Shown here: in pieces, positions 45,001-52,285 of the stretch
How the letters are laid out: every line of letters starts with the position of its first letter
Numbering within the stretch: the first letter of the stretch is position 1
From: Candidatus Eisenbacteria bacterium
GTDB taxonomy: Bacteria; Orphanbacterota; Orphanbacteria; Orphanbacterales; Orphanbacteraceae
Direction of reading: 5' to 3'
Length of the DNA: 59,227 nucleotides
Assembly: GCA_016930695.1 (NCBI GenBank)
Contig: JAFGGD010000053.1
Location: 1-59,227, forward strand
Position numbers and translations under genes: made by a program
The notes under the pieces: generated by a model
What the model saw: only the letters and a program-made list of their open reading frames with translations
Told to the model about the DNA's origin: nothing
Databases searched by the model: none

Positions 45001-46707
45001 TCCTGCTCCGGAGAGACCCTCGCCGTCTTCCCCGATTGGATCCTCGAAGGAGGCGCGGGGGCGCTGAACGATTCGGGCGTCTTCACCCCTCTCCTCGCCG
45101 GCGAAGCGCTCGTGATCGCCGACGCGGGAGCCCACCGGGAAACGACCACCGTCACCGTGACCCCCGGCGCGCCGGCGGCGGTCGCCATCGATCCTCGAGA
45201 GGCCGAAACGGAACCGGACTCGACGATCCTTTTCCACGCCGTGGTGACCGACCGGCTCGGCAACCCGATCGACACATCCGTGGCCTGGGCGGGGACGGAC
45301 TCCGTGGGATCGATCGACGGCGGAGGTCTCTTCACCGCGATCGCGCCGGGGAGGGCGCGGGTGACGGCGACCCGAGGCGACGCCGCGGACACCGCTTGGG
45401 TCACCGTGCGCGGGCCGGTAGATCCCGGTCCCGTGGAAACGGCCCTCTACCGAATCGTCGTGACGGACGCCCGCGCCGACGGCCCGGAGGGCGCGCGCGC
45501 CGACTCCATCCGCTTCACGGTCACCCCGCACGACTCCCTCGGGGATCCCTTCCCGGCCATCGGGCCCGAGTCTCTCCAAGTCACCTTCCGCCCCCTCGAT
45601 CCGACGCTCCTCTTCTGCGGCGGCGAGGCGGAAACCTTCGACCTCCACGTCCCTCTCCCCGCCGAGATCGCCCTCCCCGCGGGCGGCGCGGGCGGTTGGG
45701 GATCTTTCGCGATCGAGGCGACCTCCTCCCTCGCGCGTTTTTCCGTCGCCGACACGGCGGCGATCGCCACGGCGGACCCGAACGGCGATCTCCGCGCCGG
45801 ACTCGAGGACGCGGCGCTTCTCCTCGCCGACCGGGCGTCGGGCGGCTCCTTCCGTTCCGATCTGGACGGGAACGGCACGACGGATCTCTTCGACATGGAG
45901 GCGCTCGCCGCCGCATGGGGCGAAGGGTGCGGCGACCCGCCGGCCGAAGGAACCTGGCCCGGCGAGCTCCCCCTTTGGATCGGTCGGGAAGAGTTCGATC
46001 CGTCCTGCGCGGCCGGGTCGACCTCCACCCTGCTCAGCCTCTACGCGGGAAGCATCGACTCCCTCAGGGCGTTGGAGATCTCCCTTCCCAATCCCACGGG
46101 CGGCGTCTATCCCGTCGACCCGGTCGCGGGAATTCACTGGAAGGGTCCCGCGGTCTATCGGCTCCCGAGCGGGAAGGAAGAGATTCGCCTGTTCGTGGTG
46201 GACACCGTCGGCGCGCACCGCCCCGCCGGCGATATTCTTTTAGAGGTGCGCTTCTGCGGCGTCGAAATGGACGACTTCGCCGGCGGTCATTCTCTCTTCC
46301 GCACGCTCCGCTCCTCCGGCGTCGTCACGGACCGATGCGAGGCGCCCATCGAGTTCCATCTCGACACGGACGACGATGAGGAACCGGGCTTGGATCCGGA
46401 CGACGGCGGTGGGACCGACGCGCCCGTCGATTTCGCCCTCTTCCCGGCCCGCCCCAACCCGTTCCGGAGCAGCGCCTCGATCCGTTACCGGGTGGCCGCC
46501 CCCGGCGGCTCCGTCTGGCTCGGCGTCTACAACGTCCGCGGCGAGAGGATCGCCGTGCTCGAAAACGGCCACCGCTCCCCCGGCGAATACGACCGGAATT
46601 GGGACGGGCGGGACGTCAACGGCCGCTCCGTTTCTCCGGGCGCCTACTTCGTCCTCTTCCGCTCCCCCGCGGAGACTTTTACTCGCAAGGTCGTTCTGGT
46701 CCCCTGA
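42070..46707 (+). CDS. Giant secreted glycoside-hydrolase-like multidomain protein, chimeric composition
   Basis: 1545 residues from ATG 42070 (GTG 42055 possible). A signal anchor (RPLFLFGLLWILLLSLASPC) is followed by a TIM-barrel-like domain (about 55-420, LIYGSLKFRLEESD, DVLDGIRLDAIVSS), similar to putative glycoside hydrolases of the GHL15 kind. Then come a beta region, about five BIG2-like repeats (about 715-1115, each with W-S-x-x-D-S-I-x-x-I/V-D), a dockerin-like pair of Ca loops (DPNGDLRAG, DLDGNGTTDLFD), and a FlgD-like sorting domain (ARPNPFRSS, NWDGRDVNGRSVSPGAYF). Up to about 43200 the DNA is much less GC-rich than after it, so the N-terminal domain may be imported. Confidence 0.85.
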   Translation: MFRFRRSRRSTSISAKCDFSRLGARLLDRGVRPLFLFGLLWILLLSLASPCSADSARVPPMDRYPLIYGSLKFRLEESDFTRMNRFDIIEIGTWALDGEKGYIDSLRVLRERNPDLVVLLYVVCSFYCSNWGNQDLPGKAEWDALLAEHDDDWLLRDVDGDLVRQESVEMTCDNGRLNYIHNDMARAYARFIADSLFMENADVLDGIRLDAIVSSVYYMNNMLERALPGLDSIDTNQDGIPDNREDLLEAWSAGVDTFTTTLRRQLGPERLITFNGAPPLEAYQWLNGRYVEEFPFEYGVGWEGSMLNSKKGYLSCQEDYSDQPRRLSGGFTLNCVSPHDYDPYRLSTKDEPYPHPMLPQYLRFTLGSALLGDGWYTMTGWGNTVDWKDDPVPIIRSTLWWFDLYDTLRTHLGTPTGEAVRDTANGLDRFVREYTGGRVRVYPQLERGIFDLRPHVAFHGETPETAVPGEAIPIRWSAEDPNGAAPLEVELRLSRDGGATFPERIDLFGRSDSLTWWTVDGEAGESCVFHLTAADTSGLSDTVTSAPFLLSDPRVADGGAAEVHPAFWIVNTPALYCTLSVAVEDTSGKGSGWDRADLFLPAGIAFLSFAGAEREGAPLTAAASREENVVRIALAQTADGPEPVHFRLLLGTPSLPRPDSLLFSVSVEHSSAPGETLWLPPGNGNGIPGDGDGLAVLCDFGPPAELSVEPPYAILQAGDTLRFDAEGWDQAGNSVEVEPIWSAVDSIGVVDGGGLFLALRPGSLSVAASVADLEAYATIRITAGDPESLLVLPESLAVTTDDSALYEAWAWDGLGNPIDTAVAWSVEDTIASIDSAGHLEPERPGSTFVIATLGALEARSPLRIAPGAPALARIEPRSPAMGLCDSISFTCDLFDLKGNPTGGTVLWSVTDGVAAIDSAGLLRPVAVGEGWVRAACGAVRDSVPLRVLSSAVVSWILEPSRPTVSADSTLLFTMRGVSCSGETLAVFPDWILEGGAGALNDSGVFTPLLAGEALVIADAGAHRETTTVTVTPGAPAAVAIDPREAETEPDSTILFHAVVTDRLGNPIDTSVAWAGTDSVGSIDGGGLFTAIAPGRARVTATRGDAADTAWVTVRGPVDPGPVETALYRIVVTDARADGPEGARADSIRFTVTPHDSLGDPFPAIGPESLQVTFRPLDPTLLFCGGEAETFDLHVPLPAEIALPAGGAGGWGSFAIEATSSLARFSVADTAAIATADPNGDLRAGLEDAALLLADRASGGSFRSDLDGNGTTDLFDMEALAAAWGEGCGDPPAEGTWPGELPLWIGREEFDPSCAAGSTSTLLSLYAGSIDSLRALEISLPNPTGGVYPVDPVAGIHWKGPAVYRLPSGKEEIRLFVVDTVGAHRPAGDILLEVRFCGVEMDDFAGGHSLFRTLRSSGVVTDRCEAPIEFHLDTDDDEEPGLDPDDGGGTDAPVDFALFPARPNPFRSSASIRYRVAAPGGSVWLGVYNVRGERIAVLENGHRSPGEYDRNWDGRDVNGRSVSPGAYFVLFRSPAETFTRKVVLVP

Positions 46708-46725
46708 TCGCGGGATTCCGGGGAG

Positions 46726-46744
46726 GCCTTCGTCTTCCGAAGGC
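46726..46744. terminator. Hairpin between convergent genes
   Basis: GCCTTCG-TCTTC-CGAAGGC, a 7-bp stem between the stop of the giant protein and the stop of the ABC permease. It is usable in either direction, but no T tract follows. Confidence 0.4.
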
Positions 46745-47554
46745 TCAGTACTGGCCGAGGGTGCCGTCCTGCCGGGCCTTCCGTATGGCGAAGCGCGCCG
46801 AGAGAATGCCGAGAAGCAGGGCGGCGGCGGTGAAGATCAAGAGGGCGGCCAGCTCCTTTTTCAGCTCGCCGATCCCCGCGCCGGTCAGGAGCGCCATGCG
46901 CATCCCCTCCAGCGCGTAAGTGAGGGGAATCACCCAGGCCGCCTTCTGCAGCCAAGCGGGGAGAATCATCACCGGGTAGTAGACGCCCCCCAACAGCCGG
47001 GAGAGGGAAGTGAAGACCCAATTCACCGGGTTCCCGCGCTTCAGCACCAGGATGAAGCTGGCGGCCAGGATGCCGAGGCTGGAGAAGGCGATCACCGTGA
47101 GGCCCAGGAAAAGAAGCGCCGCCGGCAGATTGGGATGCTCCATCTCGAGACCGAAGAAGAGGACGCCGAGGAGCAAGTAGATCAGAATCTGAAAAGAAGC
47201 CCAGAGAAAACTCCAGATCGCCGACGAGAGCAGATAGGTCGAAAAACGGGTGGGCGTCGCGAGGACCGCCTCGAGCGTTCCCAGCACCTGCTCGTCCCGG
47301 ATCCGCGAGGAGAATGCGTTCAGCCCGGTGGAGAGGTAATTCGAGAGGGCCACGCCGATCAGCACGAAAGAGAAATAGTCCCCGCCGTACTTCCCGAGAT
47401 AGGGATTCATCGTCTGATCGATCAGTTTGGATAAAAAGTAAAAAAGGGTGAGCGTGAATGCGATCCCGAGGAGTTGCATGCCGAAGGCGAGCCGGTAGCT
47501 CGTCGTTACCTGCAGGTCTTTCCGGAGGAAAGCGAGCGGGCGCGCGATCTTCAT
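46745..47554 (-). CDS. ABC-2 permease of the RiPP exporter
   Basis: 269 residues with six predicted membrane helices and the ABC-2 features SRIRDEQVLGTLEAVLATPT and LLGGVYYPVMILPAWLQKAA. The start overlaps the ATPase stop by four bases. It is the last gene of the precursor peptide operon and presumably exports the modified peptide. Confidence 0.88.
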   Translation of the reverse strand: MKIARPLAFLRKDLQVTTSYRLAFGMQLLGIAFTLTLFYFLSKLIDQTMNPYLGKYGGDYFSFVLIGVALSNYLSTGLNAFSSRIRDEQVLGTLEAVLATPTRFSTYLLSSAIWSFLWASFQILIYLLLGVLFFGLEMEHPNLPAALLFLGLTVIAFSSLGILAASFILVLKRGNPVNWVFTSLSRLLGGVYYPVMILPAWLQKAAWVIPLTYALEGMRMALLTGAGIGELKKELAALLIFTAAALLLGILSARFAIRKARQDGTLGQY

Positions 47555-48555
47555 CGCCGGTCCTCCTCCTCGGCGAACCGCCGGTAAACCTCCTCCAGCG
47601 AACCCCGGCCCATCTCCATGCGAAGGATCTCATCGCACGACGCGCGAACCGCTTCGAGGAGCGCCGAGGCTCGGAAACCCTCCCGATCCGCCCGGACGCG
47701 GCAGGCGTGCGTCTCCCCCTCCCTCCCGTCCGGCGGATCGACACCCCGCACGCCCGGGAGAGAGGCGATCCGCTCCGTCCATTCCGCCGTGGGCCCGCGC
47801 ACCTCCAGGTCGATACGGATGGGAACGTCGAAACGGCCGAGGATCTGTTCCGGCTCGCCGCAGGCGAGCAGCTCCCCCTTGTGGAGAAAGGCGAGACGAT
47901 CCGCCACTCGATCCACCGCCCCCAGGTCATGGCTGGAGATCAGCACCGCCCTCCCCGTCTCGCGGGAGATGGAACGGATCCTCTCCAAAAAACGGCCGGC
48001 GGTGTAAGGGTCGAGTCCGCGGGTCGGCTCGTCGAGGAGGAGCACCGGCCTGCCCCCGAGAAGGGCGCGCGCCACCGAGAGCTTCTGGCGCGTGCCCGTG
48101 GAATAGGTCATGAAACGGTCGTCGATCTCGCCGATCCGAAGCAGCTCCGCCGCGTCCTCCAGGTCTCTCTCGATCCGTTCCGGCGGGAGACCGAGGAGCC
48201 GTCCGAAGAAGCGGAGGTTCTGCCGCCCCGTCAGGCGGTAGTAGAAGCTGCGCTCCTCGCTCATGCAATAGCCGATGCGGCCGCGGGTCTCCAGACTCCT
48301 CCGCGTCACGTCGAAACCGTGCACCTCCGCGCTTCCCTCGGTGGGAAGAACCAGCGAGGCGAGGATCTTCAGCACCGTCGACTTCCCGGAACCGTTCGGG
48401 CCGAGGAGGGCGACGATCTCCCCTTCCTCCACTTGGAAGCCGACTTCGTGAAGCGCGCGAAGACGGGACCGCCGGAAGGGCGCGCGCATCCATTCGCCGA
48501 GTCCGCGGCGGATCGGGTACCACTTGGTCAGGTTTCGGACCCGGACGGCCGGCAT
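47551..48555 (-). CDS. ABC ATPase of the RiPP exporter
   Basis: 334 residues from ATG 48555 (GAGAGGGAACTC upstream). Walker A GPNGSGKSTV, signature YSTGTRQKLSVARAL, Walker B VLLLDEPTRGLD, switch His in ISSHDLGAV. The last 90 residues (FDVPIRIDLEVRGPTAEWTE onward) form the regulatory tail common in ABC-2 ATPases. There is no peptidase C39 domain, so leader removal must come from the B2-type protease encoded in the same operon. Confidence 0.92.
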   Translation of the reverse strand: MPAVRVRNLTKWYPIRRGLGEWMRAPFRRSRLRALHEVGFQVEEGEIVALLGPNGSGKSTVLKILASLVLPTEGSAEVHGFDVTRRSLETRGRIGYCMSEERSFYYRLTGRQNLRFFGRLLGLPPERIERDLEDAAELLRIGEIDDRFMTYSTGTRQKLSVARALLGGRPVLLLDEPTRGLDPYTAGRFLERIRSISRETGRAVLISSHDLGAVDRVADRLAFLHKGELLACGEPEQILGRFDVPIRIDLEVRGPTAEWTERIASLPGVRGVDPPDGREGETHACRVRADREGFRASALLEAVRASCDEILRMEMGRGSLEEVYRRFAEEEDRR

Positions 48556-48565
48556 GAGTTCCCTC

Positions 48566-49741
48566 TCAGCGTGGCGCACGCAACCAGGCGATCAACAGGT
48601 GAAGAATCAGGTCGCCCGAAGCGTAGAGCCCGGCGAAGAAACGACGGAGCCGGGAGCCGAAGGGCGGCCGGCTCTCCTCGGAAAAATACACCTCGGCGCG
48701 AAACGTCTCGTCCGGAAAAAGCAGCCGGAAGAGAAAAACCGCCGGACGCCGATATCCGAAATGATACCCGCACCAGAGGCGGAGGCGAACCACACGTCCC
48801 TGCTTGATGCCGAAAAAGTCGGTCCAACGGAAACGGAAGGCGAAACGGCGGATTCGCGGGGGCGCCTCGCGCAGCCTCCTTTTGTCGCCGCGAAACTTGT
48901 CCAGGAAGAAGAGCGCCGTGCGCGCTTCCTCCTCGATCGACCACTCCCGGGCGCGCCCCAAAAGAGCGTCGCGGTTCACCTCCCCTCCCTCTTCGAGCAC
49001 CCGGTCCAGGTCGACGATCCTCTTTAACGACGTGAACTGGTCGAGTCGGAGGCTGGCGCAGAGAAAGACCGCCTCGTCCAGAGGGTTCAACACGCGGATC
49101 TCGCCGCCCCGGAACGGGATCTCTCTCCCCTTGCGGAAGAGTTCCGCCGTGTCGACGTTCCGATTCACCGGGAAGGGGAGGAGGTTCCAGTGAAGCTCCA
49201 CAACCTCCAGAGCGGCGCGACGGCGCACGAATACCAAGTGGAAGTGATGCCGCCTGTACCATGCCCGCGACTGCACTCCCTCGAACAGGTCATAGCCGAG
49301 ACGGCGCAGTACCCGTTCGCCCAAGGAGAGGCTCTCGGGGGGAATGAGCAGGTCCAGGTCCCTCACGTCCCGCCGCGCGGGATCGCCGAAATACCGCGCG
49401 CCGAAAGGAAGCCCCTTGAGAACGATGTGCGGAAGCCCCATCGCCCGGAACGCGCCGGTCACCTCGTCGAACTCGCTCTCCTTGACCAGGGAACGAAACG
49501 CGGCGCGCTCTCCTTCGCCGATGATCCGACCGGCGAGCGCGTCGGGGAAAAGGGAACGGATCGGTTCGTCGCCCGCCAGAATCGAAGCGGCGAGAGAAAC
49601 GGTGCGCGAGCAGAAAAGGAGTTCCTCGAGAAGATCCCAGTCGAACCAACGGTCCCGGGAGAGCGTCTCCCGGAGATGATCCGAATTCGGTTTCTTCCGG
49701 AGCAACTCCAGCAGGAACTCCGCCTCCCTTTGCCTGCGCAT
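48566..49741 (-). CDS. Nucleotidyltransferase-family protein (NTP_transf_5 type)
   Basis: 391 residues from ATG 49741. The diagnostic stretch HIVLKGLPFGARYFGDPARR is followed by DVRDLDLLI, giving K109, G110 and the metal-binding D128 and D130. The helical remainder includes ELHWNLLPFPVNRN. This family is recurrent in lasso-type and PqqD/HPr-kinase peptide clusters, where a nucleotidyl or other transfer onto the peptide has been proposed. Ten bases separate it from the ATPase gene, 20 from the B2-type gene. Confidence 0.85.
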   Translation of the reverse strand: MRRQREAEFLLELLRKKPNSDHLRETLSRDRWFDWDLLEELLFCSRTVSLAASILAGDEPIRSLFPDALAGRIIGEGERAAFRSLVKESEFDEVTGAFRAMGLPHIVLKGLPFGARYFGDPARRDVRDLDLLIPPESLSLGERVLRRLGYDLFEGVQSRAWYRRHHFHLVFVRRRAALEVVELHWNLLPFPVNRNVDTAELFRKGREIPFRGGEIRVLNPLDEAVFLCASLRLDQFTSLKRIVDLDRVLEEGGEVNRDALLGRAREWSIEEEARTALFFLDKFRGDKRRLREAPPRIRRFAFRFRWTDFFGIKQGRVVRLRLWCGYHFGYRRPAVFLFRLLFPDETFRAEVYFSEESRPPFGSRLRRFFAGLYASGDLILHLLIAWLRAPR

Positions 49742-49761
49742 CGGTCCTACCCTTCTTCCCG

Positions 49762-50247
49762 TTATTCGCGGCGCGGGAGCGTGAACACGCAGGTGTATCC
49801 CGCGAGGTCCTCTCCCCTCTCCAGGAACGGTTCGCCGCCGAGAACGAGCCATGCGTGCCCCTGCAAATCGGCGCGCTCGGGGCTGACCCCGAAACCGATC
49901 TCCGTTTCGAGGCCGCTCCCGCGCAACAGATTGGCGAGGATCAGCGCGCGGCGCAAGCAGGTTCTTCGGAAGGGGAACCAGCGCGCGCGCAGAAGACCCT
50001 CCGTGACGGCGACGGCGATGGCCGCCTTCTCGACGTCGAAGGGGAGCGCGGCGCTCGTGGAAGGGGGCGGGTAGAGCGCCTCCACGCGCCGAAAAGAGAG
50101 CAACACCGGTAGGCGGATCGCCTCCCAGGCGGCGCGCAGGAGAAAAGGGAAGTTCTCCGGATCGAAGAGCACGCGAGCGGGGAGAGGCTGCTCGAGGATC
50201 AGCCGCTCCAGGCGGGCCGGCGTTTCCTCGGTTGAGCGCTCGTTCAT
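49762..50247 (-). CDS. Lasso B2-type transglutaminase-like leader peptidase
   Basis: 161 residues from ATG 50247 (GGAGGAAGATCGG upstream). The conserved core is TCLRRALILANLLRGSGLE with catalytic C97, then GHAWLVLGGEPF with catalytic H131, the pattern of B2 proteins that cut the leader after the RRE partner binds it. The N-terminal 70 residues are less conserved. The longer frame to 50304 overlaps the kinase gene and is not needed. Confidence 0.87.
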   Translation of the reverse strand: MNERSTEETPARLERLILEQPLPARVLFDPENFPFLLRAAWEAIRLPVLLSFRRVEALYPPPSTSAALPFDVEKAAIAVAVTEGLLRARWFPFRRTCLRRALILANLLRGSGLETEIGFGVSPERADLQGHAWLVLGGEPFLERGEDLAGYTCVFTLPRRE

Positions 50248-50300
50248 CCGATCTTCCTCCCCGGGGAGAAGCGCCCCACCGGCCCCCCTTCCCCCGCCTC

Positions 50301-51269
50301 TCACCCGGAGGGCGCCTCCTGCAGCCCGGCGATCCTCTCCGGAAGCCGCCGTAGGTCCCTTCCGAAGAGAAGGCGATAAGAACGCACGCTCTCGACGAAC
50401 CGCGAGAGGATCCGGATGTGCCTCTCCATCGCGTCCCGCCGCGCCGGCAGAACGGACTGGGGCATCAGCCGGATCATCGCCTCATGCGGGGGGAGCGGCT
50501 CGAATTCGCTTCTCGCCCGGTTCACGATTTCCGGAAAGAGAAGCAGGCTCGGCGTGACGCCGGTGCGTCGGCCCGGACCGGGCAGCCTTTCTTCGGGAAG
50601 AAGGAATTTGCGTCCCGAGGGAACGAGATGTTCCTTCCATTCCGGGAAGAAGCGCGCGGTTCCCTTGCCGACCTTCACCGACTCGGGGAAGGAATCGAGC
50701 CGGATCGCCTCCTCTTCCAGGGAGACAAAGAGAGTGTCGTCTGCGACGAAGGGTGCCCCCGCGGCGATGGCCGAAAGCACGGCCGTCGACTTGCCGGCGC
50801 CGCTCGGGCCCGATACCACCACCCATCTCCGGTCGACCCGAAAACAGGATCCGTGCACCGGATAATGCCCGCGATGGCGCATCCATTCGAGCAGGGGAAT
50901 GAAAAAGAGCCTGTGGCCGATCACCCATCCGCCCGGCAGATGATCCGGATGAATCCTCCCTTCCACTTCACCCCGATCGAGTCGATAGCTCGCGATCGAC
51001 TTTCCGTCCACCACGATCCACCCCTCCTCGCCGGCGCCGTAGAGGGAGAAATCATGATAGGGGGACGCGCCCAGTTCCTCCATGCGATCGAAGTCGGGGA
51101 GGTCCCGTGCGCCGTCTTCGACGTGGAAGCGGAAGGAAAGGTCGGGAGGATCGTCGAAGGGTTCGGTGCGCAGCTGATGGGCGACGTCGAGGATTCTCTC
51201 CACGATCGTGGAGTCGGCGGAACGGACCCGGATGCGCTCCCCGAGAAGGGAAAGGTAAAGGTTCTGCAT
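50301..51269 (-). CDS. HPr-kinase-like peptide kinase
   Basis: 322 residues from ATG 51269, 14 bases after the PqqD stop. The HPr kinase C-terminal fold is recognisable: YPVHGSCFRV, then P-loop SGPSGAGKST (154-162), then FVADDTLFV. The first 130 residues are specific to this peptide-cluster family. In the paeninodin lasso cluster a kinase of this type phosphorylates the C-terminal Ser of the precursor. Here S29, T41, S42 and T46 of the precursor are possible targets. Confidence 0.85.
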   Translation of the reverse strand: MQNLYLSLLGERIRVRSADSTIVERILDVAHQLRTEPFDDPPDLSFRFHVEDGARDLPDFDRMEELGASPYHDFSLYGAGEEGWIVVDGKSIASYRLDRGEVEGRIHPDHLPGGWVIGHRLFFIPLLEWMRHRGHYPVHGSCFRVDRRWVVVSGPSGAGKSTAVLSAIAAGAPFVADDTLFVSLEEEAIRLDSFPESVKVGKGTARFFPEWKEHLVPSGRKFLLPEERLPGPGRRTGVTPSLLLFPEIVNRARSEFEPLPPHEAMIRLMPQSVLPARRDAMERHIRILSRFVESVRSYRLLFGRDLRRLPERIAGLQEAPSG

Positions 51270-51283
51270 AGGGAACCCGGAGG

Positions 51284-51568
51284 TCAGGAGGAAACGGTGA
51301 CGACGAGCCCCTGTTCGAGCATCCTCTCCGCCAACTCCAGGCAATCCCGGAGCGCTGTCTCCTCGTCCACCTCGAACCGATCCACGACTTTTCGCGCGAT
51401 CGCCGACAGAGGTTTGCCGCCGTCGATCTCGCCCCAAATCACTTGCCCTGTACGATTCAAGCTGAAATAAAATCCGCTGTCCAGATCGACGAGAATCCCC
51501 TTCCCCTCGATCGTTCGCCACGGGACGTTGGAGGATCGTTTGATAACGGTGTCGGGACCGACTTTCAC
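51284..51568 (-). CDS. PqqD-family RiPP recognition element (B1-like)
   Basis: 94 residues from GTG 51568 (MKVGPDTVIKRSSNVPWRTI). Typical PqqD signature: GILVDLDSGFYFSLNRTGQV then IWGEIDGG. The winged helix binds the leader peptide and presents it to the other enzymes. The frame continues upstream to 51688 through an intrinsic terminator, so that part is most likely untranslated. GGAAGGGAG lies 11 bases before the chosen GTG, which leaves some doubt about the exact start. Confidence 0.88.
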   Translation of the reverse strand: MKVGPDTVIKRSSNVPWRTIEGKGILVDLDSGFYFSLNRTGQVIWGEIDGGKPLSAIARKVVDRFEVDEETALRDCLELAERMLEQGLVVTVSS

Positions 51569-51615
51569 CTTCGCACTCTCTCCCTTCCTGATATCCGCCG
51601 CCGAACCGAGCCCGT

Positions 51616-51650
51616 AAAAAACGGGGAAGCCTTGCCGTGCTGGCTTCCCC
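51616..51650 (-). terminator. Intrinsic terminator between precursor and modification genes
   Basis: On the minus strand GGGGAAGCC / GGCTTCCCC, a perfect 9-bp stem with a 10-nt loop, then G and six T. It starts 35 bp after the precursor stop and lies before the PqqD start. Partial read-through would give abundant precursor mRNA and less enzyme mRNA. Confidence 0.85.
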
Positions 51651-51684
51651 ATCTTATCACGAGACCGCGAGACCGAATAACAGA

Positions 51685-51831
51685 TCAACCGCCGGTTTGC
51701 TTGGCGCTGGTCTCTTCCTTGCCGACGTAGAGGGCGTCATGCGAGAGCAAGGTGATCTCCTTCAGACTGCCGTGTCGGAGCAACTCCGGCCGCTCATAAG
51801 ATTCCCGCTCTCTCTTGTCCACGCTATCCAT
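51685..51831 (-). CDS. RiPP precursor with lasso-type leader
   Basis: 48 residues, ATG 51831 to TGA 51685. The leader contains YERPELLRHGSLKEIT, an exact fit to YxxPxLxxxGx5T recognised by lasso RRE proteins. Cleavage two residues after that Thr position rule (Thr at -2) would release a 20-residue core starting LSHDALYVGK and ending AKQTGG. There is no Asp/Glu at core positions 7-9 and no Gly/Cys at position 1, so classical lasso ring closure is unlikely. It is too short for ordinary gene finding. It is the first gene of the operon and is followed by a terminator. Confidence 0.88.
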   Translation of the reverse strand: MDSVDKRERESYERPELLRHGSLKEITLLSHDALYVGKEETSAKQTGG

Positions 51832-51970
51832 GGTTCTCTTCACTCCACCCCAAGTGCCCCCCGCCTTACCGAGAGTAACTTACTCACGGCTTCGGCGATC
51901 AAGCGGCGGACCGAGGTTTACCCGCCGCCTCAGGGGTCCATAACCTAACAGAAAAGCCTTCAGACTCTTC

Positions 51971-52000
51971 AATCTACACGCTGATAAAGAGGATTGTCAA
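51971..52000 (-). promoter_or_regulatory. Sigma-70 promoter of the RiPP operon
   Basis: Minus strand TTGACA (51995-52000), 18-bp spacer, TAGATT (51971-51976). The start of transcription would be near 51964, giving a leader of about 130 nt with a GC-rich hairpin region before the precursor ATG. Confidence 0.6.
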
Positions 52001-52002
52001 TC

Positions 52003-52022
52003 ACGTTCTTGTGCCGGAACGT
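52003..52022. promoter_or_regulatory. Inverted repeat just upstream of the RiPP promoter
   Basis: ACGTTC / GAACGT arms separated by 8 bp, ending 2 bp from the -35 hexamer, where a transcription activator would sit. An AT-rich tract follows to 52050. I see no gene from there to 52285. Confidence 0.4.
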
Positions 52023-52285
52023 ATATCTGTATATATGATTATATGTTGTGGTGTTTTCCTGAAGTTGTTTCTTGGCTTCCCCTCCCCTCCCTCTTTCCCC
52101 TCTTTCTACGGCCGGGCGACCCCCTTGGTCCGGAAGCGGAGAGAGACGTGAAGAGGATCCCCCGACATGCGTGGGTCGGTTCGCCACTCCGGCCCCCTGA
52201 ACCCACCCGCGTGTTCGTGGCTGTTCCGCTCCGCGACCGGATCGACGAGAACGCCGGTGGCGGGCGGCGCTCCGCGGGGCCGGGA

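Noticed and set aside
43209-46379. A 1056-codon second frame inside the giant secreted protein gene
   Set aside because: Almost pure Arg/Gly/Pro, the +2 shadow of the BIG2-repeat coding sequence.
51569-51688. N-terminal extension of PqqD from TTG 51688
   Set aside because: It would read through the intrinsic terminator stem and overlaps the precursor stop. The family starts near GTG 51568.
46745-51831. Canonical lasso peptide cluster
   Set aside because: Leader, RRE and B2 protease fit, but no asparagine-synthetase-like cyclase is present and the core lacks the acidic ring residue, so I call it lasso-like only.
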